The notes below the pieces were generated by a model, which worked only from the letters and a program-made list of their open reading frames with translations, was not told the origin of the DNA and made no database searches. From Symbiodinium natans (Eukaryota > Sar > Dinophyceae > Suessiales > Symbiodiniaceae), in contig CAJNDS010000089.1 in NCBI GenBank assembly GCA_905221605.1, positions 155,001 through 219,000 of the forward strand: a stretch of 64,000 nucleotides of DNA, given 5' to 3'. Both the position numbers and the translations under genes were made by a program. This document shows, in pieces, positions 21,459 through 33,437 of the stretch (positions are counted from its first letter, which is position 1; every line of letters starts with the position of its first letter).

Positions 21459-23359
21459 GCTGTGGGAGTAGCTGAACACTGTAGCTCTTTCTGCTGACGC
21501 TTGAGGTGGCATGCCGGGCCTGGGTGCTCCAGCGAAGGGCCCGGGCAGGGCACCTACCCAACTCGTATAGTGAGCGGTGTGCAGAGCACTGAAGAGACTT
21601 CATGCTCTCGGCGATGTCGGATTCCTCGCTCAACTGCTCATCGCCAATCACCGCCCGTCACGCTAGGCATCAAGCTCTTGAGATGACTGAAAAGACTGGC
21701 GATGCACGGAGTTTAGGCAGCTGTGCTTCGCTTCACAGAATGCCAGGATGGGTGACGTGCAGTGATGCGAACTGTGAAGACTGTGTAGAGAGCGATGCAA
21801 TCGGAATTACTTGTTGGGCAGAGCCTAGTCCTGCCAGCAAGCTGTGAGTGTAACTGTAGCATGCGTCAGCGCACATATAGGCGATGCACGCACGCATGTG
21901 ATACAAGTGATGTGATCATGAGGAAGAGGGAATATTTCTAGATCTGTCGGGCTTTGATTTTTGATGCGGTTTCGGCACCGGCTCCAAGCGCGAAGAGCCG
22001 GGCTCGAGCATTCTCTCAAAGTGCTCCCTTGCAAGATGGAGTAATGCGAGAGCGGTTCTAAGGTATGGCGATGCCGGGAACTGGTCCCGGAGGTTCGGCA
22101 CCCGGCACAACTTGGATGCCTCCGACATCCGATGTTCACTAGCCGTAAGCAAGGCAACAACGCATGCTATTTGATGTTGCTTCACCGGCAGCCATGTTCG
22201 TGGCAGGGACCCATGGTTGCCTCCAGTCAAGTAGCGTTGGGCAGCACCAGCCAAGGTATGGGCATTGGAGGAGCTGCGAAGGCATGAGCGTCGGACAGCA
22301 GTTTCCAACAGTTCTGCTGGCGTAAGGAGTGCAAGATATCAAGGAAGTAGTTGTGCAATCTGCAGACACAGCTCATATCCTCCATACATGCGAGACAGCA
22401 CTCCTCTCAAATCCATGGCCCCTGGCGAAGACAAGCAGTCCCGGAAGTCCCTTCCCCCTCAGTTCTATAAATTGCCCCTTCAGTTCCATAAATCAACTAC
22501 CTAAGCCACAAGCACCAAAAAGTGGTGTCTCTTGTCTTCCTTCCTTTCCTCCCCCGACCTTTTGCTGCAGTCCGCTGGCCTCCCCGCAGCGATGATGGCC
22601 CTGAGAAAGCCAGACGAGGCTCGTGAAGTCTTCTAGAGTGGGGATGCCAGGACCATAACAGACTCAAGGGCCTCCGGCCCACAAGAATCGGAAAAGGAAG
22701 ACACCCGCCCCTACACCTGAAGCTTTCCGATGGCAAGCGGAGTCAAAGCAGCCCCACAGCTCAACCCACACAAAGCAAAGTCAGGACGGGGAGGTCAGAG
22801 GTCACTAGGGGAAGTAACTGGCGCAAAGGGTGACCTTGACTCACGCCGCCTACGACTGCCTCTTCCTTGGTGCTGCAACCAGCTCGTCTGTTGAGCTGTG
22901 GTCATGGTTTAGACACCAGTGCACTTGAAACCGAAGATGGTGGTGGGCCAACGACTCCCAGATACTCCCAGGAGATCCGCAGAGGTCCAAGGGCTCCCCC
23001 AAAATTCCCAAACCCAACCAAAACCCCCCAAAATGGGTCCATCTGCACCCCCCCAAATCGCATGGGCCATCATGGGCCTTTTTCTCTCGGAGGTGTAAGG
23101 TAAAGGAGCAATTCTTTCCCTCGCCAGAGCCATCCCACGGAAAGTAAGGACTGCGCAGCTGCAACAGCCCGTACGCCTACATTTTTGAGTGCAGTTAGGG
23201 ATGTTGCCTGCAGGGTCCTCCAAAGACGACCTGGCCTCAGCTGACACTGAGCACTTCAGCTCGGGAGGCTGTGTTGGGAATCAGCTGCCCGGGCGCGCCG
23301 AAGAAAGATCTAGAGTGCGGGGCCTGCTCTCACCCAGTTCCACTTCTCGCCGATCTGAG

Positions 23360-23450
23360 GATCCCGCCCAAGTTCGGAGCACCGGCGCCGCCGCCCATCC
23401 CAGTGAAGTCGGTGCGGGGCCACGGGAAGGGTTGGGCAGAGGGGATCAGT
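23360..23450 (+). CDS. Orphan exon, Pro-rich
   Basis: After AG at 23358-23359 the frame reads IPPKFGAPAPPPIPVKSV and continues RGHGKGWAEG. Proline/alanine-rich, no domain. It is likely an N-terminal exon of the Met/Gln-rich CCCH gene, since composition and strand agree; the downstream border is a guess. Confidence 0.4.
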
Positions 23451-24155
23451 CATGAGGGAACTCGTAAAGCAGCTACCCTCAAAGATTCTCAGTGTACTCT
23501 GTCCAGACAACGTACTTGCCGGCGACGTTTTGTGGAGAGGATGAAAGTTGTGCAGCGTTAGATGAGCAACTTGAAGATTGTAAGATGGTGCGCCTTGACA
23601 AGAAGCATGGTGCGCTTCGACAGGGCATGCCTCTACCACCTCCGGGTGGCCAGCCGTGGGGGCCTGTGCAGCAGGGCTAGGCGAGCCTCATCCAGAACTT
23701 GGTATGACGTGGTCCTACTTGGCTCAGATGCCTCTATGGGCAGTTTGTCCTTTGTAAAAGGACCGACTCAAGGACCCTACCGAGGTCCTCCAAGTATTCC
23801 CAAAATGCCGCGTCCCGTAAGGTCAAAGGAGGTGCCGAGGCCCTCACCTTCTCCACCCTCACTCATAGGATGTGGCGGACATGGGTCATGCAAGTCAGTG
23901 CCTGTCTTAGGTTTCCACCCAAGCCTGGTGCAATGGCGATGATTCCAGCGAAGTCTGCTCTTCACCCAGACCAGTGTCCCAGTACTTTGGATCAGATAGC
24001 GACGCCGTGGTTGGCATGGGCCTTTGGCCGTGTGAAGACATGCCTGCTGGTCTCGCAACAGTAAGCAGACAGTAGGAATGCACAGACGGCCAACAAGATA
24101 TTCATGAGGTTTTTCAGTTTTTGCGCTTCAGTTTCGATTTAGCTCTTCGTATCAG

Positions 24156-27100
24156 GGCGGTGGCCCGATGCCCTGCTTCGGCGGGCCTGGGCCGGTCTCT
24201 GAGGAAGTTGCTACTGCTACGGCTGTGCTGCAGCTGGGCTATGCTGGGGTTTTCAGCCTTTGTGGGGGCTTGCAGCAGTGTTCCAGGCGCCAGATCAAAC
24301 AACTTCTTGTTGTGCTAACTGCACCTTGAACCCAGTATGCTCATGTTAAGAACCCGAAAGTTTGTCCCAGAAGCGGATGGAGAAGTCTTCACAAAGGCCT
24401 ATGATGGGTATGCCACCGCAGTAGCCTCAAGCTGTGATCCATCGTCTGCAGAGTGTATAGGCTTCCCTGGATGCTTGTGCTTGTCCAAATCTTACAGCCT
24501 CAGGAAGCCGGACAACAAAGATGATGATGACGACTCGGATGATGACTCCAGCGACGACGACGGCGCCGGCCCGAATCCAATGATGATGCTAATGATGCTG
24601 AGCCTTGGTTGCAGCTAGTCATGACTCCATGATTGTCTGACTACTTTGTCATAATGAGTAATAATTGATATGCTCTCTTGCACGCATCACCATTCGATTG
24701 CTGACTCCTGACAAGACATGAACTGACGGGTTATCGGACACCGCAGTGTGTACGTGACGAGAACATGAGGAAACAGATGCAAAATGCCGTGATGTCGAAC
24801 ATGGACAAGGACTGGCAAGTGCGGACATTCTGGGTGGACATTGCATTAAGGTCTTTCAGTGTGGCTGTTGATGATGTCGTCCTAAGTTCTGCGAGCACCG
24901 TTGTCCCGTCATCATAAGTTACATGAATTCGAAGCCTCACATCCGACAAGCCAGGCGCCGCCAGAGATGCAGCAGCAGCAGAAGATGCTGCTCAACATGC
25001 AACAGCAGTTTGAGGCATTCCCACGCTCTGCCGACGATATGGATTCGTACAACATGCGACTTCACCCATACTCAATTGGTATGAATTTAATTTTAATTGG
25101 TATTGGACCGATTCACTCTGGGTTGCTTTGGAGATTGCTTGGGCTCTATGCTTGTGTAGTCTGAGAGACGAGCAGAGTTCTTTCGTTGGAGTGCATTGAA
25201 ATTGCTGTATATTGCTGTGCAGTCGACGCTCATGGCGAAGATGGGCATGGAGCTGGGCTCTCGGCTGGTCTTCTGAAGCGGCAAGGGACACCCGGCAGAT
25301 CTTTGTGAGGTCCGCTGGCGGATCTGCGTGGCAGCCCCAGTGGCAGATGCAGCACCCGCATTCGAATTTTATATCCCATGCATATTCAGAAGATGTTTAT
25401 CGATGTACTTCTCCCAGTGCTAGCCCAGACAGCCTGCATCCATGTAAGAATCCAAGGCCTTCGGACATGCCCATGTTTCCACCGCCTGGAATGGATGGGG
25501 GTTGTGGTGGCTGTGGAGGTTGCGGTGGCTGCGGCGGGCCGTGCGGACCTGGGCCATGCGGACCTGGCGGGTGTGGAGGTTGTGGTGGGCCCTGTGGGCC
25601 CGGTGGCTGCTGCGGTGGGCCATGTGGGCCGCCCGGCGGTTGTGGCGGCTGTGGAACCTCGGCAGCACAGTCTGCAGCCAGAACAGCATGCGATGCGCCA
25701 GTTGCCTGCTAATGATGTCAATATGGAGGTTGACGATGTTACGGGACCCTAATATAGATCCCCCAAACAGTAGGATCCCCTTGTAAACAATATGCTGGTA
25801 ATGAACTGCTTTGGCATACATCATGATCTAGAGCAGCTGCAGCTGAAGCACGCACGGCTTCTTTGCAAGTGCGGCGGTTGCAAGGCGACAAGCCTCGGCA
25901 GGACTGAGTGCATGCACTTGAGAATGCTAGTTTGTGGAAGAAGAGCTGCGCGCAGCATGTGCAGAACCTGGCTTTGCAGTTTGCCTGCGATGGGCCTTGC
26001 AGAGCCTGGCAAACTGGGGTGGATGGCATGCGCACCTGCCACTGTAAGCACATGCTAGCCCAGCCAGTGCTGTCGGCCGCTGCGAGGATGGTGGAAAGTC
26101 TTCGTTGCCTGCTGCTTTGGCGAACAAGCGATGGGCTGAGAAGAAATCGGACCAGATCTGAGTCTGTGGTGAGTCGCGCGGGTCGGTTGTTTGCCGTGTC
26201 TCAGGCAGAAGATGGATGCATCCAGCAACCTGATGAGCGTTGCATCTTCTGCATCAGCTTCGTCACCGAATGCGAATGCCTGAGCCTGGCGCAGTCAAAG
26301 AACAAGCTTGACACTTCGGGGTTCTTTGTGACTCCGTACACGCCGTACACTTGCTCAGAAGGCGAAGCTGAGAGTAAATAACACCAAGCGAGGCAATGAT
26401 GCCTTCGAGCATGGCCGGGGCCCTAAGTACTTGTCAGCAGAATGAGACCTTCTCTGCCACACTCCGCACATGCTCACTCGCATTCCCGCACAATCCTAGC
26501 TCCATCTAGCTCAAGCTCTTTGCCTCTTTGAGCCTCAGTTTGCCTGACCGGAGGGGCTGCCAGCCGCCCAGGCCATGGCGGCTGCCCGTATCCCCAGCTT
26601 CGCTTGGCTTTTGTCCGAGGGTGAGGTTTGGGGAGGCGCTGCATCTCCCAGAATCTGCATGTGACCCTGCTCTAGGCTGGAGCGACCCCTGAGATGCTTC
26701 AGATGATGCAGCAGATGATGGGCATGAACTCAGGTGCCTAATCTCAGATTCCGCCTTCAATTGAATCACTGAAGTTGTGAAGACGAAATTGTCACTGTGG
26801 CACCATAGTGCCATAGTATTATAAGTAACCTGGTTTGAGCTGCAGCTTTGTGCCCCCTTGGGAATGTCACTTGCGTCACTTGCGAAATCTACGCGGGGCA
26901 TTGCGGGACTGACCAGGCGGGTATGTGGACCCATCGCAAAAGGGGGCTGTCGCGAGCTTAGCGATGCCTTGTCCATGATCTTGCCGATGGGCCGATGGGC
27001 ATATGTTCCGTTCTGCCGAGGTGGAGGCTCAGCAGGAGGCCTTGGCGAATGCAGCACGGGAGTTGCAGGCGGCGCAGGCGGGCCAGCTCACGAATCTTCG

Positions 27101-30100
27101 GGGTCTTTGAGTCTTTGAATACTTGCAAGTCCATGAAATAGCGGCAAGGCTGACAGTGGTTTTCTGCTGCAATCTAGGAAGCTTCTTCAGGAATTGAAAT
27201 GAACTTAAACTGTTGAAGGTTTACTAGCTTGGGATTGGTTCTCTGCTGGTTTCTACCTGTACTGGCAGCTTGCGCCCGAGCCACCTTTCCATCCGCTGTG
27301 ACTTCGGAAATGAAGGAAGCTGCAGCGGCTCAGCAGGCCGTGGAGGACTCAGCGACTTAGTGACTCAGTGCCTGTGGCCTTGTCTCAGCTTGTATTGTCC
27401 AATCTGGGTCCAACCTTTCCGCCTCCCTCAATTGACACACCCCACCCTTGATAGAAGTTAAAGCCTGCCTTCTCTTCCAAGGCGCTCGAGTCCATGTCGC
27501 CGGAGCAACGCGATGCGGTGTTGGCTGCTATGTCCGCTGCCAGCGAGGACGCTCTGAAACGGGGCATTCAGTGATTCGGGCCCGTAGGGCGCGCCGGCAT
27601 GCCATGGCGGATTCTGGGTTTGGTTGCTGTTGGCAATTAGTCTTCGCTCCAGCCTCACGTCGCCGATCCCCGAGCATCCCGGAGCATTGGCATGTTCAGG
27701 CGCAGCAGGCGCAGCAGTCCCAATTCTATGAGGTGGGGGCTGTGCTTGTTTTCGTTCTCATGGGTTGGAGCAAATCCAGAGAGAAGCAGCCGTACTGCAG
27801 CACCCGTAGGCCATGAAAGCACACGAAATGGAGAAGCTGCAGAAGGCGCGTTGTGGAACCGAGTTTGAGGTTTCGTTTGTCCGGAGAAACATGTTGCGCT
27901 TTGCTCTCAGAGCGGCTACTACCAGAGCAACCAGCCTGAGCGCTTCAAGGATGGCTACCGACCGTCTGGGAGCCCAGCCACCAGAGTCACATAGTAACAT
28001 AGCACTTCGAGCAAAGACTAAGACGGGTTTTGCCTTAGGCAGGTTTGCTGTTTGGGCTGGCATGGCCTTAACGTGTTGAGAGTCCGGCTGGTCCATTTTC
28101 GCGAGCTTTCAAGGGTCGCTAGTGGGAACTCGCAGACGCTGCAAGTATCTATAGCGTCAAGAACTTTTAGGTTCATAGTTACAGTTTATGATGTGTCGTG
28201 TGAATTTGCTGACAGGCTGCGAATGTGCAAGCACTACAAGACCGACCAGTGTTGGCGAGGGCAGGAGTGCACCTACGCTCACAGCCTGGAGGCCTGCCCA
28301 ACGCACAGTTTGATGTTTCTCAGCAACATTTTTTCCAACCAACATAAGAGTTCATAAGGCCTTTAGGTGTCTTTAGGTTTTAGGATGTTTAGGGTTTTGG
28401 GCTTCGCGGGTTTAGGGCCTTGAATTGAAGTTTCTTGCAGCCCTTGAATCGAAGCCACGCGCCATCCACACCAAGCTTCACAGGAACTTCATCCGGCCTC
28501 ACCGGACCTTCCACGGGTGGAGGCACGCCGGTGTTTTCAACATCCTGTGAAGTAGCAGCTCCTCTCCCTCGGCGCTCTTCCAGTAGCATGTGGCTGCAGG
28601 TGAAAGAAACAAATGCGCTGGCGGAGCAGCAGAAGGTGCCCGCCCCCCCACTCCTTCACACCCCAGAGGACACAGCAATTGAAGAATGATGCAGAATGCA
28701 GTATTCCATAGATTTCCAGAGTAAGCCAGGTTGAAGACAGTGCGCCGGATGTCCGCCTGAAGAAGAAAAAGGACAGAACCAACATTCGGATGGAACCTTT
28801 TTCTCTTGGTCAAAGCTACGGCGTCAAGGTGCAGTGCCCTGCCTCTTTCGAAGCAAGCTTGCATGTTGCATGTTGCCGCAGGCATGCGCAAATAACTGAG
28901 GCATGACGTGCAGCAAGAAACTGTGTGAACAAAAGTCATCTGAAATGCATCTCCTCACATGTGGGTGTATGTGATCATTTTGAATGGCAATTGCCCTGAG
29001 CCTCCAAGTAGCAATTCTGCTGCAGCTAGTCACTGACTTCGAGCACCTACTCCTAATCCTCGCCTGCTTTCCGGACTGTCCCACGCCCTTTGTGACCCAG
29101 GAGTTGTGCAACAAGTGGAAGAACGGTCAGGATTGCGTGCTCGGAAGAGCTTGTTCTTGGCTTAGTGTTCAAGAGGCATGAGGCGGCCAATTTATTCTTT
29201 TGCATATCCTGTGTGGCCTGATTTTAGCTGCTTCCTTCAACCTTCCCGTATTCCTACATTTGGTCATTGGCATGACTACCAAGCAGAGGGCCTACGTGTA
29301 GCCCAGGTCCTTATGCTCATGGAGAGAAGGAGCTGGGAACGGTGGAGCTTGTCGTCCAGGGCTCATGGCGCCGTTCGCGGTTCACGTTCTCAGAGGGGTG
29401 CACATGCATAGCCAAGCATCACCAAGCCCAGGTTTGCGGGCGTGTGAAGACAAGAATCTGCAAGTTCTGGACAGCCTGACACTTAGCTTGCAGTCTGGAA
29501 GATCTGCCTGCAACATGGCAAGGACAGGTTTCCAGTAGTGTCGATGCCTTCCTTTCCTACATGTTTACTGAGCCTAGCCTGTTCATCATCAGTCACGCTA
29601 TGCCATTGCTCATTGCAACTGGCAGACGGGAAGCTGCATGTTCCTGGGCAACTGCGTCAACGCGCATGGCGAGAAGGAGCTCGGCACGAAGAGGTTGGCG
29701 TCGCACATGCTGCGTCGCACATGCTGCTAGCGCTCACCTACGCCGTGTGTTGCTAGCAAAAATTGCGAGTCTCTGTCCCATGGCAGCCATGCAGCTGGAT
29801 ACTTCCCGTGACTTGAGCCACCAGGCCTGACTTCATGACTCCTCCAATGAAGAAGAGAAGGGAAGGAGAGCTGGAACCCGAGCGCTGGAGTTCTGAGTCT
29901 TAGAGCCTTTGCGTGGCAAACATGCAGATGTGAAGGAGAATCAGATCAGTTGAGCTTGCTCAGTAGGAGCAAGATCACTTTTTGTGCACTGTGAACATCA
30001 AACAACCTTGGCAAGCCGCATCCACGGAGATCGTCACAGCCTGGTCCTGCATGGCCAGTTTCAGGCCTCCAGAAAATCCCGCAGAGAGTCCTGCCGAGTA

Positions 30101-30439
30101 ACCCTTGCCGAGTATCCTGTGAGTGCCTACCCCCAAGCGACAGAATCTTGCTGCGAAGTATCCTTAACTGTCCGAAAAAGGCAAAATGTCTCCCATATTG
30201 GTTCGCCTTGTGGCGGGGATGGATGATCGAAGTGAATAACTCGATCGTTATTTGTTCGGCTTGGTTGCGTTATGTTATCTCTCGGAAATGTAGCATGGGG
30301 CCTAGGGGCGCATCTGCTCAAAGCACGTCAGCACGCCGTCTCAGCCCTTATTGTTGCAAGGTCCATTGACGAGTTCCGAGAGCAGGTCATTGCCAAGAAG
30401 GGTGGCAAGGGCAAGGGAAGGCGACCGCACAGCGAGTGA
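24156..30439 (+). CDS. Met/Gln-rich protein with three CCCH zinc fingers
   Basis: Probable RNA-binding protein assembled from about 18 phased exons. N-terminal part: 24156-24226 (GGGPMPCFGGPGPVSEE), 24504-24593 (acidic, DDDDDSDDDSSDDD), 24770-24818, 24955-25041 (PPEMQQQQKMLLNMQQQFEA), 25223-25263, 25457 to about 25660 (Gly/Cys-rich), 26683-26735 (PEMLQMMQQMMGMNSG), 27021-27102, 27281-27336, 27482-27572, 27653-27732 and 27810-27847. Finger 1: 28216-28291, CKHYKTDQCWRGQECTYAH (CX7CX5CX3H). Ser/Thr/Pro linker: 28441-28599. Finger 2: 29101-29152 joined to 29307-29473, CX8CX5CX3H, ending PYAHGEKELGT. Finger 3: 29473 joined to 29626, CX7CX5CX3H. Last exon 30361-30439 ends KKGGKGKGRRPHSE. The AHGEKELG tail after fingers is repeated. 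Upstream start unknown; ATG 27003 is an alternative start. An exon between 25660 and 26683 and one before 30361 may be missing. Confidence 0.75.
25457..25711 (+). CDS. Gly/Cys/Pro-rich exon of the CCCH gene
   Basis: After AG at 25455-25456 the frame gives PSDMPMFPPPGMDGG, then about 45 residues of GGCGGCGG and PCGPGPCGPGG repeats, then TSAAQSAARTACDAP to TAA 25709. The DNA is a GGTGGCTGTGGA-type array. Joined with 25223-25263 it gives MELGSRPSDMPMFPPPG in phase through a GC donor at 25264. The donor of this exon was not identified, so the true end lies somewhere before the stop. Confidence 0.55.
28350..28425 (+). repeat. TTTAGG/TTTAGGG words in intron 28292-28440
   Basis: CTTTAGGTGTCTTTAGGTTT, then TTTAGGGTTTTGGG and GGGTTTAGGGCC, ending about 15 bases before the exon at 28441. 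It is the same telomere-type theme as in three upstream introns. Confidence 0.7.
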
Positions 30440-31940
30440 ACCAGACTTTGCTTAGAGAGCTCTCCAACCTTTTCGTCTTGCATGTGCCAGGAATGTACCA
30501 CTGTACGTTTGTGCCAGCCAGTGTGTGATAGTGCCAGGGGCGCCGGAAACCACTGAAAGGGCTTGTGGGCCGCTTGGAGATTCGGATGCTTTCAGATATC
30601 ATTCACAGATGCTTCTCCAGGCGGTGAGGAGCCAACTGTCATCATCTGATCATCCATGACGAAACTCTAGCAGAAGTAAAGCGCGGTACAAATTCTTCGG
30701 GTGTGCTGGTTTTGCGAAAGCATGAGAGAAACATGAGAGTTATCTCCGCTGCCGCAGCACAACCAGTGTCAAGCGGCAGATGATTGGGCGTCGCTCAGCT
30801 TGGTAGCCAGCACATGGCCCTTCTGCAGAAGGTGAAATCTAGATCAGCTACTTCTCTCCCCGTGCGTAAAGCCAGTTCCTGTCATTTAGGCCTGGCAATT
30901 TATTCTACATGAACAGCGTCGCCGGCCCGCCCGGGGCGGACGTTGGCTGCGTGCTGGCTGCGAATACTTGTCCTTGAGCTTGGACTCATTCCTCGAGAAC
31001 CCTCGAAGATCCTGAATCAGGATTGCTCCGGCACCGGCAGACTTGCATCCTGCGTTGGGCACCGAGCAACCCCCGTGCCATAGTGCAAAATGCAACCCAC
31101 AACTTATCAAGACGAAGTTGCTGAACAAGCTCAGCAGCGCGCACTTGCGCTTACTCATAGATTTGATTTGAAGGTTCGTATTCTTCATCCCATTCGTGCT
31201 GTAGTCGCCGTGGTGCTGCGGACCCTGTTGCAGCTTGGAGGTCTGTAATTTTTATGACCCTGTGGCACAAAGCTGTCAGAACCATGTTAAGCTATAAAGT
31301 ACCTACTATCCCAAAAACAACTCCAAGCCGCTCAAGCGCCCTCGGACGTTGAGAGTCTAGTGAAGCCTGAGCATCAAGACGGTAGGGAGGCTCAGCCACG
31401 CGCCGATGCAGGGAGAAGGACGGTCAGTTTCATGGTTTCATTGAGTTGCCTGTGGCGGCTCACAGCTCAAGTCTTGGCAGGTGGGTGAGGTTGATACTAA
31501 GTTTATACCCTCTTAGACACCAGCTTTTTGTCCTTTTGGTCTTCAAGCTTCTCACGTGCAAAAAGCACCTGCCTCTGTCAAGCCAGAGTTGGCTCCATGC
31601 GCCGAACACCACGCAGGCAAGGCAAAACCTGACAGCATGGATAGCCGACCTCAGGTCAGCGATGGCACAAATAAGACTATCTAAGACTCCTTAACAGCTT
31701 AACATCCCCAAAGCCCTCCCCCTCTTCAGCTTTGTGCTGAGTGGTGCGGGTCTCACCATTGCCGGACCCTGGAAAGCCCTGCGGTGAGGGGGAGCTTTTG
31801 GGAGCGCGGAAGAAAAGAAGTTGAGATCGTGGGAGTCCTGCGCATCGTAGACCAAACTGCGCTGTTTGGGTGTGTTTGTGGCCTTCTGAAACAGATCAGC
31901 AGATAGGACGTGTTCACGTTCTTGCTTCGGCGGCTTCGTG
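30440..31940. other. Intergenic stretch without recognised genes
   Basis: Downstream of the CCCH gene stop. Only short, mutually overlapping frames; no motif, no strong repeat. It may contain the 3' untranslated region and an intergenic spacer. Dinoflagellate genes usually lack a visible AATAAA signal, and none is assigned. Confidence 0.45.
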
Positions 31941-31978
31941 GCGAGTATTGATTGGTCCTGTCGTGTCAAGTACTGTAC

Positions 31979-32170
31979 CCTGATGTACCCTGGTTGCCAC
32001 GAAGTGCCAAAAGCTTTGTCCTTTCGGGCACTCCCTGGGAGGCCTGGCGTCAGCGAGGTCGGCGGGGAGAAGCCATTGGCCCGCGAGGCCCCTCTGACCT
32101 GTCGGAAATTTCAGCCATGTTGCCTCGAATTGCGAAAGACTTCGTGCATGTTTCTCACTCTTGGAGGTAG
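31979..32170 (+). CDS. Possible orphan exon
   Basis: The frame SAKSFVLSGTPWEAWRQRGR continues through EAIGPRGPSDLSEISAMLPR to a stop at 32168. It has coding texture but no family. A competing minus-strand frame covers the same bases (MAREAIATSKSEKHARSL on the other strand), and because a minus-strand AAA+ exon lies just downstream the strand is undecided. Confidence 0.3.
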   Translation, partial: PDVPWLPRSAKSFVLSGTPWEAWRQRGRRGEAIGPRGPSDLSEISAMLPRIAKDFVHVSHSWR

Positions 32171-32461
32171 CGATTGCCTCCCGTGCCAACTCTGCGAGCC
32201 CACGTTATGCGCAGTGGACTCGGTTGAAAGGGGAAGTCTCGCAATTCGTTGCATACCTATCTTGAACCATGCTTTCTTCTGAGTGTGAGAGTGTTCTTCG
32301 TTGAGGCCCCTTCGCTTCGGGGCCTCCATCGTCCGACAACAGCGGGCAGCGCCCACAAAAAGTAGCAGAGCAAAGTAGTAGCAGTGTCGGTAGGGATTGT
32401 AGAGCATTGTAGTAATTGTAGAGCATTGCGAGCTTGTAGAGCATCCGGTGTGCGCAGATGC

Positions 32462-32586
32462 AGCAATGCACTGTCTGTGGCGCTGCTCAGGGGACGGGTG
32501 GCAGCTACTATGACAGCTCGAGGCCTTGAGCTCAGAACCTCTACCAGGTCTTCCATGACCAACACATCATTCGCTGCAGCTCTCCC
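32462..32586 (-). CDS. AAA+ ATPase exon fragment
   Basis: On the minus strand, after an AG at 32588-32587, the frame reads NDVLVMEDLVEVLSSRPRAV, then IVAATRPLSSATDSALL, ending at a possible GC donor at 32461. The segment viaATxP..(I/T)DxALL is the sensor-1 region of AAA+ ATPases, preceded by the strand and helix after Walker B. The frame remains open for over 200 codons around it, but the flanks are Pro-rich or basic and do not match the family. No other exon of this gene was found, so it may be a fragment or pseudogene. It is one of very few minus-strand signals here. Confidence 0.45.
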
Positions 32587-33009
32587 CTGCATCGTTGAGA
32601 AAAGTTGAGAACGAACCAGGCAACTCCTGAACCAGCCAAGGCCGCGCACTGCCGAACCCACCGAGTCGTGTCGGAGCCTGGGTAGCCTCAAATCACAAAA
32701 GTTAGCCATCCTTGGCTTGCGTTTAGGAAGCTTTAGCAGGCTGCAGGGCCGGATAAGGTCCGGAAAGCTGAGAGCAATTTCTTGTATCATAGGATGGAGT
32801 GGGGCCGGCGGGGGGGGGGGGCGGACGGGGTCGAGATTCAAGAGGATTCCCTTTGGGGAGGGAGGGCGCGAGGGGTCTAGATTGACAGTATCAATTTGGA
32901 TCCTTAGCAAGCATGCGTGCATCAGGGGATCCGTCTGTGATGGTTTCTGTGCCCTCTGTTGATTAGCATCATTGCTACATCATCTCTTTTTTATCATCTT
33001 CTACATCTT

Positions 33010-33033
33010 CAGTGCCGCCATCATCATCAGCAG

Positions 33034-33065
<32 letters not shown>

Positions 33066-33290
33066 GCATCATCATCATCATCATCATCATCATCACCATC
33101 ACCATCACCATCACCATCACCACCAGGACCGTCACTAACAGCATCAGCATCACCATCATCGCCACCGTCACCGTCACAGTCACCGTCACCGTCACCGTCG
33201 CCGCCATCATCATGATCATCATGATCATCATCATCATCATCATCATCATCATGATCATCATCATCATCACGAGCATCATTTGCTTGTTTT
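33010..33290. repeat. (CAT/ATC)n, (CACCAT)n and (CACCGT)n trinucleotide complex
   Basis: CAT repeats at about 33020-33095 pass into CACCAT and CACCGTCACAGT mixtures around 33095-33205, then CAT and CATGAT again to about 33270. Open frames in all phases (Ile, Ser, His, Met runs) follow from the trinucleotide period and are not genes. Confidence 0.9.
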
Positions 33291-33368
33291 ACATACCTCC
33301 ATCTTAGTCTGATGGTACTGGCGAGGCAGGGGCATGTTGGAGTGGGGCCGGTGGTGGCGGCAGATGGT

Positions 33369-33437
33369 GTGGTGGTGGTGGTGGTGGTGGTGGTGGTGGT
33401 GGTGGTGGTGGTGGTGGTGGTGGTGGTGGTGGTGGTG
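33369..33437. repeat. (GTG)23 trinucleotide array
   Basis: About 69 bases of uninterrupted GTG followed by GCGGTG variants to 33475. It gives long Val, Gly or Pro frames on the two strands; none has flanking coding support. Confidence 0.9.
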
